From Halomonas sp. HL-48 (lineage in GTDB: Bacteria; Pseudomonadota; Gammaproteobacteria; Pseudomonadales; Halomonadaceae): a stretch of DNA of 64,000 nucleotides. Position 1 is the first letter of the stretch, and every line of letters starts with the position of its first letter. The translations under genes and the position numbers were made by a program. Location of the stretch: contig NZ_LJZS01000020.1 in NCBI RefSeq assembly GCF_001314875.1, positions 1-64,000 on the forward strand. Direction: 5' to 3'. Below, in pieces: positions 26,718 through 35,530 of this stretch. The notes beneath the pieces were generated by a model. That model saw nothing but the letters and a program-made list of their open reading frames with translations, had not been told where the DNA came from and ran no database searches.

Positions 26718-28292
26718 TTATTCGCGCTTGCCATCGACCAGGCGTGATACGCCATAAGGGTTGCCGTCACGGACCGCCTCGGGCAGCAACCCCTCCGGCA
26801 ACGCCTGGTAGCACACCGGGCGCAGGAAGCGGAAAATCGCCGCGCTGCCCACCGAGGTAGTGCGGGAATCCGAGGTTGCCGGATAAGGCCCGCCGTGCAC
26901 CATGGTATGGCAGACTTCCACCCCCGTTGGCCAGCCGTTGGCCAGAATACGGCCCGCCTTGCGCTCCAGGGTGGGCAGCAGTTGCTTGGCGGTCGCCAGG
27001 TCGCCGTCATCCATGTGTAGCGTGACGGTCAGTTGCCCTTCCACCTGAGCGGCCACGCGGTGCATCTCGTCCACATTGGCGCAAGCGACCACCAGCGATG
27101 TCGAACCAAACACCTCTTCCTGGAGGGCGGGGTCGCTGAGGAACGCCTCGGCCTGGGTTACGAACAGCCCTGCCTGGCACGGATTGGCCGAGTCACCCGC
27201 CTGGCCGCGTGCGACCTCGGTGACCTTGGCATGCTTGGCCAGCCGGTCAACGCCCTGCTGGTAAGCATCGTGAATGCCCGGGGTGAGCATGGTCTGGGCG
27301 GCGCTGCCCTTGACCGCCTCACCCGCTGCTTCAACAAAGGCGTCCAACTCAGGACCCTGAACCCCAATCACCAGCCCTGGGTTGGTGCAGAACTGCCCGG
27401 CCCCCATATTGAGTGAACCGACGAATCCCTCAGCGATCGCTTTGCCGCGGGCTTTGAGGGCTTCCGGCAGTAGAAACACCGGATTGATGGAACTCATCTC
27501 GGCATACACCGGGATCGGCTGCGGCCGCGCCTGGGCCGTGGCCATGAGCGCCGTGCCGCCGCTGCGCGAGCCGGTGAAGCCCACCGCCTGAATGCGCGGG
27601 TCGGCAACCAGCGCCTGGCCGATCTCCTTGCCGGAACCAAACAGCAGCGAAAACACCCCCTCGGGCAGTTGGCACTTGGCAACGGCGCGTTGAATGGCGC
27701 GACCCACCAGCTCGGACGTGCCGGGGTGTGCAGAGTGCCCCTTGACCACGACCGGGCAGCCAGCAGCCAGCGCCGAGGCGGTATCACCCCCGGCAACGCT
27801 AAAGGCCAATGGGAAGTTACTGGCGCCAAACACCGCCACCGGGCCTAGAGCAATATGCCGCTGGCGCAGGTCGGCACGCGGCATGGGGGCGCGATCGGGG
27901 AGTGCCGGATCGATGCGCACATCGAGCCACTCGCCGGCGCGCACCACGCTGGCGAACAAGCGAAGCTGGCCGCAGGTGCGTCCCCGTTCCCCCTGTAGGC
28001 GGGCTGCGGGCAGACCGGTTTCGGCGACGCCGCGCTCGGTCAGTTCTTCGCCGATTGCCTCGATCTCGCTGGCGATGGTTTCGAGGAAGACAGCGCGCTC
28101 CTCGAGCGAGGTTTCCCGGTAGCTGGCATAAGCCGCTTCGGCGAGTTCGCAGGCGCGCTCGACCTCGGCCTTGCTGCCGCCGGCGTAGGTGGGGTCAAGC
28201 TTTTCGCCGGTGGCGGGATTGACGGCTTGAATGTCAGCCTGTTGGCCGCTAACGGCCTGCTGACCGATCAGTAGTTTACCTTCCAGAGTCAT
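26718..28292 (-). CDS. Alpha-ketoglutaric semialdehyde (2,5-dioxovalerate) dehydrogenase
   Basis: A 524-residue aldehyde dehydrogenase of the KGSADH class, which carries out the last step of non-phosphorylative pentose and hexarate pathways, to 2-oxoglutarate. Catalytic Cys302 ([10 protein letters not shown]), Glu265 (VYAEMSS) and Lys184 ([13 protein letters not shown]) are present; [10 protein letters not shown] and the [14 protein letters not shown] tail are class-specific. AGGAGG lies just upstream of ATG 28292. It follows araD1 by 30 bases in the same operon, so the FAH-type dehydratase and this enzyme are probably made together. Confidence 0.93.
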   Translation of the reverse strand: MTLEGKLLIGQQAVSGQQADIQAVNPATGEKLDPTYAGGSKAEVERACELAEAAYASYRETSLEERAVFLETIASEIEAIGEELTERGVAETGLPAARLQGERGRTCGQLRLFASVVRAGEWLDVRIDPALPDRAPMPRADLRQRHIALGPVAVFGASNFPLAFSVAGGDTASALAAGCPVVVKGHSAHPGTSELVGRAIQRAVAKCQLPEGVFSLLFGSGKEIGQALVADPRIQAVGFTGSRSGGTALMATAQARPQPIPVYAEMSSINPVFLLPEALKARGKAIAEGFVGSLNMGAGQFCTNPGLVIGVQGPELDAFVEAAGEAVKGSAAQTMLTPGIHDAYQQGVDRLAKHAKVTEVARGQAGDSANPCQAGLFVTQAEAFLSDPALQEEVFGSTSLVVACANVDEMHRVAAQVEGQLTVTLHMDDGDLATAKQLLPTLERKAGRILANGWPTGVEVCHTMVHGGPYPATSDSRTTSVGSAAIFRFLRPVCYQALPEGLLPEAVRDGNPYGVSRLVDGKRE

Positions 28293-28322
28293 ACATCCTC
28301 CTGCAGGGCTTTTGCGATTGAG

Positions 28323-29309
28323 TTAAAGCGTTTTTACGCTGATAGCCGGTTCGTCTGCGTCTACCCTTAGCGGGTTGCGCAGCGCTCGGCCAAATTCGCT
28401 GATGCGGATCTCAAAGCGATCTCCTTCGCGCACCTTGACGCTGTCGGCAAAGCTCAGCGTTGCGGTGCCGAAAAAATGCACATGCACATCGCCGGGGCGA
28501 CGGAAGCCCGGGTATTTAAAGTGGTGATACTCCAGGTTGGCCAGGCTGTGGGCCATATTGGCCTCGCCGGTGAGAAAGGGCTTCTCCCAGAGCGTTTCGC
28601 CGCCGCGCTGAATGGCGCTGGTGCCCTCTAAATGCGCCGGTAGATCGCCGATCAGCAGTTCGGGCCCAAAACTGCAAGCGCGCAGCTTGGAGTGGGCAAG
28701 CCACAGGTAGTTGAAGCGCTCGGTCACGTGGTCAGAAAACTCGTTGCCCAGAGCGTAGCCGACGCGCCAGGGTTGGCCGTCGTCGCCAATCACGTAAAGG
28801 CCGGCGAGTTCCGGCTCCTCGCCTGCATCTTCGGCAAAGGCGGGCGAGGGGATGTCTGCTTCCGGCGCCACCACGCACTCGCCATCGCCCTTGTAGAACC
28901 ACTCGGGCTGCGCGCCTATCTTGCCTGCTGCCGGTTTGCCACCTTCCACGCCCAGCTTGAACATGCGCATGGAATCGGTCATGTCCTCCTCGGCGGCCTG
29001 GGCTTTGGCGTGCATGGCCGAGCGAGTGTCGGCGCTGCCTAAATGCGTAAGGCCCGTGCCTGTCACCAGGCAGTGGGCCGGATCGGCGTGGGTCAGCGGC
29101 GGCAGCAAGCGCTTGTCGTCGACCAGCTGTTGATAATCGAGGCGTGTGTCGGTTGACGCGTCTGTCAGCATATCGCCGAGGGATTTTCCGGCACTGATGG
29201 CGCGATTGGCCAGGGTATAGGTATCGCAGTCGAGCAGTCTGACCTGCTCTTCACTCTCGACCAGGGCGGCGCGAACCTGGCCCTGATAGGTACATTGAAT
29301 CAGGCGCAT
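28323..29309 (-). CDS. AraD1/GguC-family FAH-fold protein, probable 2-keto-3-deoxy-pentonate dehydratase
   Basis: A 328-residue protein of the AraD1 (GguC) group: MRLIQCTYQGQVRAAL start, TGTGLTHLGSADTRSAMH, GAQPEWFYKGDG and a C-terminal FAH domain with YALGNEFSDHVTE. The family is repeatedly linked to L-arabinose and galactose gene clusters and is thought to convert 2-keto-3-deoxy-L-arabinonate to alpha-ketoglutaric semialdehyde in place of the DHDPS-fold AraD, which I do not see in this window. The operon partner is the semialdehyde dehydrogenase. The activity is inferred from family and context. Confidence 0.82.
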   Translation of the reverse strand: MRLIQCTYQGQVRAALVESEEQVRLLDCDTYTLANRAISAGKSLGDMLTDASTDTRLDYQQLVDDKRLLPPLTHADPAHCLVTGTGLTHLGSADTRSAMHAKAQAAEEDMTDSMRMFKLGVEGGKPAAGKIGAQPEWFYKGDGECVVAPEADIPSPAFAEDAGEEPELAGLYVIGDDGQPWRVGYALGNEFSDHVTERFNYLWLAHSKLRACSFGPELLIGDLPAHLEGTSAIQRGGETLWEKPFLTGEANMAHSLANLEYHHFKYPGFRRPGDVHVHFFGTATLSFADSVKVREGDRFEIRISEFGRALRNPLRVDADEPAISVKTL

Positions 29310-29379
29310 GGGGTATTCCTAGCGATAATTGTTATGGAAAGCGTGGTGATTAACCTGTTGGGAGAAGCCCATAAGCTAC

Positions 29380-29426
29380 CTAATGTTGAACATTAGTAGC
29401 AATTGTTCAACATAAACTTTTGTATG
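29380..29426. promoter_or_regulatory. Candidate operator array upstream of araD1
   Basis: Two adjacent elements lie here. One is a perfect CTAATGTT-G-AACATTAG palindrome (29380-29396). The other is the 23-base element at 29404-29426 that matches 22010-22032 at 22 of 23 positions, containing GTTCAACATA and ACTTTTGTATG. Both contain the GTTGAACA/TGTTCAAC core, so two or three dimers of one regulator could bind side by side, 70-120 bases upstream of the araD1 start. Confidence 0.65.
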
Positions 29427-29470
29427 GTTGCTTATTGCGTGTAGGCAGCGATGGCCTGATGGTCTTGGGG

Positions 29471-30412
29471 TTAGCGGCCCTGCGCGATAATCTCGCGCAG
29501 GGCGCTCATCAAGGTGGCGGCGCCGGGTGACAGCCGCTGGTGGCGTAAGCTGACTAACCCGTAGGGTTGCACGCTGAGGGTTTCGCTGAACGGCAGCAGG
29601 TGAAAGCGTTGCGGCGAACAGAGCAGGTCGGCCGCCTCGCGGGTGGTCACCGTGATGGTGTCGGATTTATCGACCAGCGCTAGCGAAAGCAGCAGGTCCG
29701 CGGTATCGACAATCTGGCGGGGTGGCGTGACCTGATGATGCAGAAACAGGCTATCCACCCGCTGGCGCATCAGCGCGCCGTTGGGCTGCAGTGACCACGG
29801 ATAGGTCGACATATCCGCCAGGCTTAGCGGTGTCTTATCCGCTAGTGGATGCCCTTTGCGGCACACGAAGCACAACGCCTCCTCGCCAATCTCCTCGAAC
29901 ACGAACCATTCGGCATCCACGCCCGCCGGGATCCGGGTAATGGCAAAATCCAGCTCGCCTTCGAGCAAACGCGGCACCAGCACCTTGCTGACGTCCACGT
30001 CCACGCTGATCTTAAGCCCGGGTTGCTCGCGATGCACTCGCTCGATGGCGCTAGTCAATATCGTGACCGCCGGGGCCATCACCGTGCCGACCGCCACGGT
30101 GCCCGCATTGCCTTCGCGTAACGCATTCAGCTCTTCGCCCGTGTGGTGCAGCGCCGAGAGTACGCTGTGCGCGTGGCGAATGACGACTTCGCCGTACCAG
30201 TTGGGGCTGAGTCCGCGAGGGTGGCGGTCGAACAGCCGAATCCCCAGCTTGGCTTCCAGATCGCTGAGCAGTTTTGACGCGGCGGGCTGGCTCATATTGA
30301 GCTGCTCCGCGGCTCGATGCAGGTTGCGCTGCTCATCCAAGGCTAAAAATAGCTGAAAATGACGCAACTTTAGTCGTGCATCGAGAAACCAGTTGTCGTC
30401 GAGAACGCCCAT
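29471..30412 (-). CDS. LysR-family regulator (GbpR-like, sugar metabolism)
   Basis: A 313-residue LysR-type regulator with an N-terminal helix-turn-helix (about 15-75: HFQLFLALDEQRNLHRAAEQ, then MSQPAASKLLSDLEAKLG) and a substrate-binding effector domain (about 105-310). The LRHFQLFLALDEQ start is typical of the GbpR group that controls galactose and arabinose uptake and oxidation genes. It is upstream of, and co-directional with, the araD1 operon, and divergent from the mutarotase-araFGH genes, so it may control both. Confidence 0.87.
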   Translation of the reverse strand: MGVLDDNWFLDARLKLRHFQLFLALDEQRNLHRAAEQLNMSQPAASKLLSDLEAKLGIRLFDRHPRGLSPNWYGEVVIRHAHSVLSALHHTGEELNALREGNAGTVAVGTVMAPAVTILTSAIERVHREQPGLKISVDVDVSKVLVPRLLEGELDFAITRIPAGVDAEWFVFEEIGEEALCFVCRKGHPLADKTPLSLADMSTYPWSLQPNGALMRQRVDSLFLHHQVTPPRQIVDTADLLLSLALVDKSDTITVTTREAADLLCSPQRFHLLPFSETLSVQPYGLVSLRHQRLSPGAATLMSALREIIAQGR

Positions 30413-30436
30413 GGGATAAGCCTTGTGGTGTTATTG

Positions 30437-30485
30437 ATAACCATAAGCATATCAAGGTTGGCATTTTTGTGTATTGGATGGTTAT
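30437..30485. promoter_or_regulatory. Possible LysR control site in divergent promoter
   Basis: ATAACCAT (30437-30444) and ATGGTTAT (30478-30485) form an exact eight-base inverted repeat separated by 33 bases, between the divergent lysR-type gene and the mutarotase gene. Widely spaced paired half-sites are compatible with LysR autoregulation, but the arms are AT-rich and this could be chance. Confidence 0.3.
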
Positions 30486-30580
30486 GCAGAGCATGACTAA
30501 TGTAGTGGCTGTATCGGCGATGATAGCGCCGAACGCAGAACCAATTAATAACAACAATGACGTCCTCAAGGAGGATACCC

Positions 30581-31801
30581 ATGCCACTCACGCACAGCCA
30601 ACCATTGGCACCTGCGTCGCCACTGCTGCTGAGTACGCTTGCCGCGATGATACTGATGACCCCGGCGCACGCCCAGGACGACGCTGACACCCGCGCGACC
30701 AGCGACGGAGGCGTCGAGGCCTCGACGTTTGGCCGCTTGCCGGATGGCCGCGAGGTCGATGTCTATCGTTTGACCAATGCCAACGGCATCGAGCTGCAGG
30801 TAACCAACTACGGCGGCATCATCCTGTCATTGAAGACACCCGATGTAGACGGTGAATTCGACGATATCGCCCTGGGTTTCGACTCGCTTGACGCCTATCT
30901 CTCCGACGAATATCGCCAGGCCAATCCCTATTTCGGGGCCATCATTGGGCGTTACGGCAACCGAATCGCGGATGGCCAGTTCTCGCTCGATGGCGATACC
31001 TACTCACTGGCCACCAATGACGGTAACAATCATCTACACGGCGGTGATCAGGGCTTCGATAAAGTGTTGTGGAAGGCCGAGCCATTCGAGAGCGATGCAG
31101 GTACGGGACTTGTGCTGCGCTATACCAGCGAGGATGGCGAAGAAGGCTATCCCGGCAGGCTTGAGACCGAAGTCACCTACACCTTGACCGATGATGACGA
31201 GCTGATGGTCGATTATCGCGCCGTCACCGACAAAGCCACCCCGATTAACCTTACCCAGCACAGCTACTTCAACCTAAAGGGCGAGGGTAGCGGCACCATT
31301 CTTGACCACCAGTTGATGATCAACGCCTCCGAATTTACCCCGGTGAACGATTCGCTGATTCCCACCGGCGAGCTTCGCGCTGTAAAAGGCACGCCGTTCG
31401 ACTTTACTCGGGCGACCGCCATCGGCGAACGGATCGATCAGGACAACGAGCAGCTCGAATTCGGCGGCGGCTATGACCATAACTTTGTGCTGTCCCGCGA
31501 TAACGCCGAGGCGGATGAGTTAGTGCTGGCCGCCAAGGTATGGGAGCCGAAAAGCGGGCGCATGGTGGAAATCGAAACCACCGAGCCGGGCATTCAGTTC
31601 TACTCGGGCAATTTCCTCAACGGCGACCTGACCGGCAAGCAGGGCGAGGCCTATGAACACCGCTCCGGCTTTGCCCTGGAAACCCAACATTTCCCTGACT
31701 CACCCAATCAGGAGGCGTTTCCCAGCACTACTCTAGCGCCGGGCGATACCTATCGCTCCCGCACCGTCTACCGCTTTTCCGCTCAGCAAGCGTTTGACTG
31801 A
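30581..31801 (+). CDS. galM: Exported aldose 1-epimerase (galactose mutarotase)
   Basis: A 406-residue GalM-family enzyme that interconverts alpha and beta sugar anomers. The family blocks TNYGGIILSLKTPD, GRYGNRIADGQF, NNHLHGGDQGFDK (His), NLTQHSYFNLKGEG (catalytic His) and GFALETQHFPDSPN (catalytic Glu) are intact. Unlike cytosolic GalM, it carries a signal peptide cleaved near residue 31 (TPAHAQ), so it acts in the periplasm and would supply the right anomer to the binding protein encoded next. AAGGAGG sits six bases before ATG 30581. Confidence 0.92.
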   Translation: MPLTHSQPLAPASPLLLSTLAAMILMTPAHAQDDADTRATSDGGVEASTFGRLPDGREVDVYRLTNANGIELQVTNYGGIILSLKTPDVDGEFDDIALGFDSLDAYLSDEYRQANPYFGAIIGRYGNRIADGQFSLDGDTYSLATNDGNNHLHGGDQGFDKVLWKAEPFESDAGTGLVLRYTSEDGEEGYPGRLETEVTYTLTDDDELMVDYRAVTDKATPINLTQHSYFNLKGEGSGTILDHQLMINASEFTPVNDSLIPTGELRAVKGTPFDFTRATAIGERIDQDNEQLEFGGGYDHNFVLSRDNAEADELVLAAKVWEPKSGRMVEIETTEPGIQFYSGNFLNGDLTGKQGEAYEHRSGFALETQHFPDSPNQEAFPSTTLAPGDTYRSRTVYRFSAQQAFD

Positions 31802-31865
31802 TAAAAACACTTAAAACAAAACACTTCGCAACAACAACAACCGCTAAAACGGCAGGAGTATGACC

Positions 31866-32861
31866 ATGCAACTCACAGCGACATTCAATCGTTTAGCCCT
31901 CGGCAGCGCCATCATGCTGGCTTCATTGGGATCCGCCCAGGCGCAGGAAGACGACGTCAAGATTGGCTTTATCGTCAAAAAACCCGAGCAATCCTGGTTC
32001 ATCAATGAACAAAAAGCAGCCACCGAGTTAGGCGAAGAGATGGGCTTCGACGTGGTGCGGCTGGGCGGCGAAGACGGCCAGGAAGTGCTCAGCGCGATTG
32101 ATAATCTTAACTCCCAGGGGGCAGACGGGTTTGTGATTTGCCCGCCTGATGTGCGCCTTGGGTCTGCGATTATGAATCGCGCCGAAGAGTACGGCATGAA
32201 AGTGATTACCGTGGACGATCAATTTGTCACCTCCAGCGGTGAGCCGATGGAAGGCGTGCCACACCTGGGCATGTCGGGCACCAAGATTGGCCAGCAAGTG
32301 GGCGATGCCATTGCTGAGGAAATGGAAGCTCGCGGCTGGGATCCAGAAGAGGTTGGTGCACTACGCATCACTAATGAAGAGCTACCCACCGCCGTCGAGC
32401 GAACCGACGGCGCTACTGAATCACTGCTGGCATCAGGCTTTCCTGAAGATAATATTTTTGATGCCCCGCAGAAGAGCACCGACACCAGTGGGGCTTTCTC
32501 GGCAGCGTCTCCCGTGTTCTCAAAGCAGGATGATTTCGAACATTGGGTGATTTACGCCCTTAACGAAGAGAGTGTGCTGGGTGGCGTCAGGGCGTCTGAA
32601 CAGTATGGTTTGGATGCTGAGGATGTGATTGGCGTGGGTATCAACGGCTCGGGTGCGGCCTTTGCGGAATTCTCCCGCGACAACCCCACTGGCTTCCATG
32701 GCACCGTGGCGGTGAGTTCCACCATGCACGGTCGTCAAACGGCGGAAGATCTCTATCGCTGGATTACGGAGGACAAAGAACCGCAGGCCAACACTGAGAC
32801 CTCCGGTACGTTGATGACGCGCGATAACTGGGAAGAAGTGCGTGAAGAACTCGGTCTGTAA
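31866..32861 (+). CDS. araF: L-arabinose ABC transporter substrate-binding protein
   Basis: A 331-residue periplasmic protein with a signal peptide ending near residue 26 (GSAQAQEDD). VKIGFIVKKPEQSWFINEQKAA is the AraF-type opening (core KIGFIVKKPEQSWF), and GINGSGAAFAEFSR and the TMHGRQTAEDLYRWI tail also match L-arabinose-binding proteins. I prefer ATG 31866 to the ATG six bases earlier because AGGAG then has proper spacing. It is followed by ATPase and permease genes in araFGH order and by L-arabinonate dehydratase, supporting an L-arabinose (possibly also D-galactose) uptake role. Confidence 0.9.
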   Translation: MQLTATFNRLALGSAIMLASLGSAQAQEDDVKIGFIVKKPEQSWFINEQKAATELGEEMGFDVVRLGGEDGQEVLSAIDNLNSQGADGFVICPPDVRLGSAIMNRAEEYGMKVITVDDQFVTSSGEPMEGVPHLGMSGTKIGQQVGDAIAEEMEARGWDPEEVGALRITNEELPTAVERTDGATESLLASGFPEDNIFDAPQKSTDTSGAFSAASPVFSKQDDFEHWVIYALNEESVLGGVRASEQYGLDAEDVIGVGINGSGAAFAEFSRDNPTGFHGTVAVSSTMHGRQTAEDLYRWITEDKEPQANTETSGTLMTRDNWEEVREELGL

Positions 32862-32905
32862 AGCACGGTGTCTGTAACGGCAAGCGTCTGCGGGAGAATT
32901 GAAGC

Positions 32906-34399
32906 ATGTCAGATCCATATCTACGTTTCGACGGTATTAGCGTCGTTTTTCCCGGCGTACGCGCACTGGATGGCGTGAGCTTTGCCGCTCACGCCGGTCA
33001 GGTGCATGCCCTGATGGGCGAGAACGGTGCGGGTAAATCCACACTGCTTAAAGTGCTAAGTGGCGTAAACCGGGTGGCTGAAGGCGCGCTGTGGATCGAT
33101 GGCCAACGCCACGTGTTCAGCAACGCCCGGGAAGCGCTGGGCGAAGGGGTCGCCATCATCTATCAGGAGCTTACGCTCTCGCCCAATATGTCGGTGGCCG
33201 AAAACCTGCTGCTGGGGCAACTGCCCACGCAGCGGGGATTTGTTAACCGTCGCCAGCTGCGCGAAAAGGCGCTGGCAATTCTTGACGACCTTGGCGAGGG
33301 GGATATCCACCCCTCCACCAAAGTGCGCGAGCTTTCCATCGGCCAGCAGCAGATGATTGAGATTGGCCGTGCCTTGCTGCGAGACGCCAAGGTCATCGCC
33401 TTCGATGAGCCCACCAGTAGCCTGTCCATTCAGGAAATTCGCCAGCTTAAGCGCATCATTAAACGGCTGCGCGACGAAGGGCGGGTGGTGCTCTACGTGA
33501 CCCATCGCATGGAGGAAGTGTTCGAGATGTGCGATGCGGTCACCATCTTCCGCGACGGCAAGCACATCCGCACCCACGAGGGTATGTCGACGCTGACCCA
33601 CGATCTTCTGGTGAGTGAGATGGTTGGCCGCGATATCGAGGATGTATATGGCTTTCGCGAGCGCCCGTTGGGTGACGTGGTATTTGCGGTAGACGGCATT
33701 GAAGGCCGCGGCCTGAAAGCCCCGGTGAGCTTTTCCGTCAAGCGCGGTGAAGTTTTTGGACTGTTTGGCCTAGTGGGGGCGGGGCGCAGCGAATTACTGC
33801 GCCTGGTCTGCGGTGTTGAAGAACCCAAGGCAGGCAGCGTGCAGTTTAACGGTGAGTCGCGGCGCTTCAAGAACCCTGGCGAAGCGATTCGCGCCGGGAT
33901 TGCCATGTGTCCCGAGGACCGCAAGTCCCAGGGCATCTTCCCGGTCGCAAGCGTAGCTGACAACCTCAATATCAGCTGCCGACGTCTATTCAAGCGCTGG
34001 GGGCTTTTTCGCCACCCCGGGCGGGAGCGGCGCAATGCCGAGTCTTACATCCAGCAACTGAGCATTAAAACGCCAGGCCCCCGCACGCCTATCGGCACCC
34101 TGTCGGGAGGCAATCAGCAAAAGGTCATTCTGGCGCGCTGGCTGGCCGAAAAAATCGACCTGTTCGTGATGGATGAGCCGACCCGCGGGATCGATGTCGG
34201 TGCGCGGCGGGATATCTACACCCTGCTTTACGATCTGGCCGAGCAGGGCAAAAGCGTGGTGGTGATCTCCAGCGACCTGGCGGAAGTCAGCTCCATCTGC
34301 GACCGCATTGCAGTGATGCGCGACGGCGAGCTGGTGGACATCGTGCCACGCGAGTCGGCAACGGCAGAACGCCTGCTGGGGCTGGCACTGCCGGCCTGA
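32906..34399 (+). CDS. araG: Sugar ABC transporter double ATPase subunit
   Basis: A 497-residue protein with two fused ATP-binding cassettes, as in AraG, RbsA and XylG. The first has Walker [10 protein letters not shown] (39-47), signature LSIGQQQ and Walker B VIAFDEPTSS; the second has the degenerate GLVGAGRSEL loop, LSGGNQQK and FVMDEPTRGID normal for this class. It energises the permease encoded next. Spacing of 44 bases to araF and 62 to araH suggests one operon. Confidence 0.92.
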   Translation: MSDPYLRFDGISVVFPGVRALDGVSFAAHAGQVHALMGENGAGKSTLLKVLSGVNRVAEGALWIDGQRHVFSNAREALGEGVAIIYQELTLSPNMSVAENLLLGQLPTQRGFVNRRQLREKALAILDDLGEGDIHPSTKVRELSIGQQQMIEIGRALLRDAKVIAFDEPTSSLSIQEIRQLKRIIKRLRDEGRVVLYVTHRMEEVFEMCDAVTIFRDGKHIRTHEGMSTLTHDLLVSEMVGRDIEDVYGFRERPLGDVVFAVDGIEGRGLKAPVSFSVKRGEVFGLFGLVGAGRSELLRLVCGVEEPKAGSVQFNGESRRFKNPGEAIRAGIAMCPEDRKSQGIFPVASVADNLNISCRRLFKRWGLFRHPGRERRNAESYIQQLSIKTPGPRTPIGTLSGGNQQKVILARWLAEKIDLFVMDEPTRGIDVGARRDIYTLLYDLAEQGKSVVVISSDLAEVSSICDRIAVMRDGELVDIVPRESATAERLLGLALPA

Positions 34400-34461
34400 G
34401 CGCGGCGCTTCATAGATTTTTTAACATACCGCTCTTCGAAACAGTTTTCAGGACAAACGCC

Positions 34462-35478
34462 ATGACAACTAACAATGTAACCCAGGGTGAGGAAAATGCC
34501 GTACCTGGGCGTCCAGCGGGGCGCCAGGGACTTATCAAACCGCTACGTACGCTGCTGGATACGTCGGGGCTGATTGCTATTTTCTTGCTGCTGTTTGTGG
34601 CACTCGCGGTGCTCATCCCCGACTTCCTAACCGGCCGCAACATGGTCGGGCTGCTGCTCTCGATTACCTTGATCGGCAGCTTGGCTACCACCATGATGCT
34701 GGTGTTGGCGCTTGGGGAGGTGGATCTCTCGGTGGCCTCCACGGTGGCCTTCGCGGGGGTGGTCGCCGCGGTGGTGACCTCGACCACCGGCAGTGTGTTT
34801 ATTGGCGTGATCGGCGGCATTGTCGCTGGCGGCGCGGTGGGGGCCTTTAACGGTTTAGTCATTGCCAAGTTCGGCATCAACTCCCTGATTGCCACCTTGG
34901 CGGCGATGGAGTTCGTACGTGGCCTCGCCTACATCACGGCGGGCGGCGATGCGGTGATGATTACCGTGCCGGCCTTTTTCGACCTGGGCAGTACGGCCTT
35001 TCTCGGCCTGACCCTGCCGGTTTGGACCATGCTGGCCTGCTTCTTGATCTTCGGCGTGGTGCTTAACATGACCAGCTTTGGGCGTAATGTGCTGGCCACC
35101 GGCGGCAACTCGGAAGCCGCTGCGCTTGCCGGGGTTAACGTGCGCCGTCTCAAGATTATTGTCTTCGGCCTGCAGGGCGTAGTGGCAGGCGTTATCGGCG
35201 TGCTGCTGGCCTCGCGCATGGGGCTTGGCGATCCCAATACCTCTATGGGGCTCGAGCTGGCGGTGATCTCCGCCTGTGTGCTGGGCGGCGTGGCGCTTTC
35301 GGGCGGCGTGGCGACGATCACGGGCGTCCTCGTCGGGGTGCTGATCATGGGCTGTGTGCAGAACGCCATGGGCCTGCTTAACGTGCCGACCTTTTATCAG
35401 TACCTGGTGCGCGGTGCGATTCTGCTGCTGGCGGTGATGTTCGACCGTTGGAAACAGACCCGCCGTCAGGGCACCTGA
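34462..35478 (+). CDS. araH: Sugar ABC transporter permease, L-arabinose type
   Basis: A 338-residue inner-membrane protein of the AraH/RbsC family with about ten hydrophobic helices. ALGEVDLSVASTVAFAGVV, FNGLVIAKFGINSLIATLAAM (core FGINSLIATLA), ATGGNSEAAALAGVNV and CVLGGVALSGG are the family blocks. About 35 polar residues precede the first helix. It forms the membrane channel with the AraG-type ATPase and AraF-type binding protein encoded upstream. Confidence 0.91.
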   Translation: MTTNNVTQGEENAVPGRPAGRQGLIKPLRTLLDTSGLIAIFLLLFVALAVLIPDFLTGRNMVGLLLSITLIGSLATTMMLVLALGEVDLSVASTVAFAGVVAAVVTSTTGSVFIGVIGGIVAGGAVGAFNGLVIAKFGINSLIATLAAMEFVRGLAYITAGGDAVMITVPAFFDLGSTAFLGLTLPVWTMLACFLIFGVVLNMTSFGRNVLATGGNSEAAALAGVNVRRLKIIVFGLQGVVAGVIGVLLASRMGLGDPNTSMGLELAVISACVLGGVALSGGVATITGVLVGVLIMGCVQNAMGLLNVPTFYQYLVRGAILLLAVMFDRWKQTRRQGT

Positions 35479-35530
35479 CGCTTTAGCTTTCTTTTATTCC
35501 CATTTTCCCGGTTTTTTACGGAGACTCATC

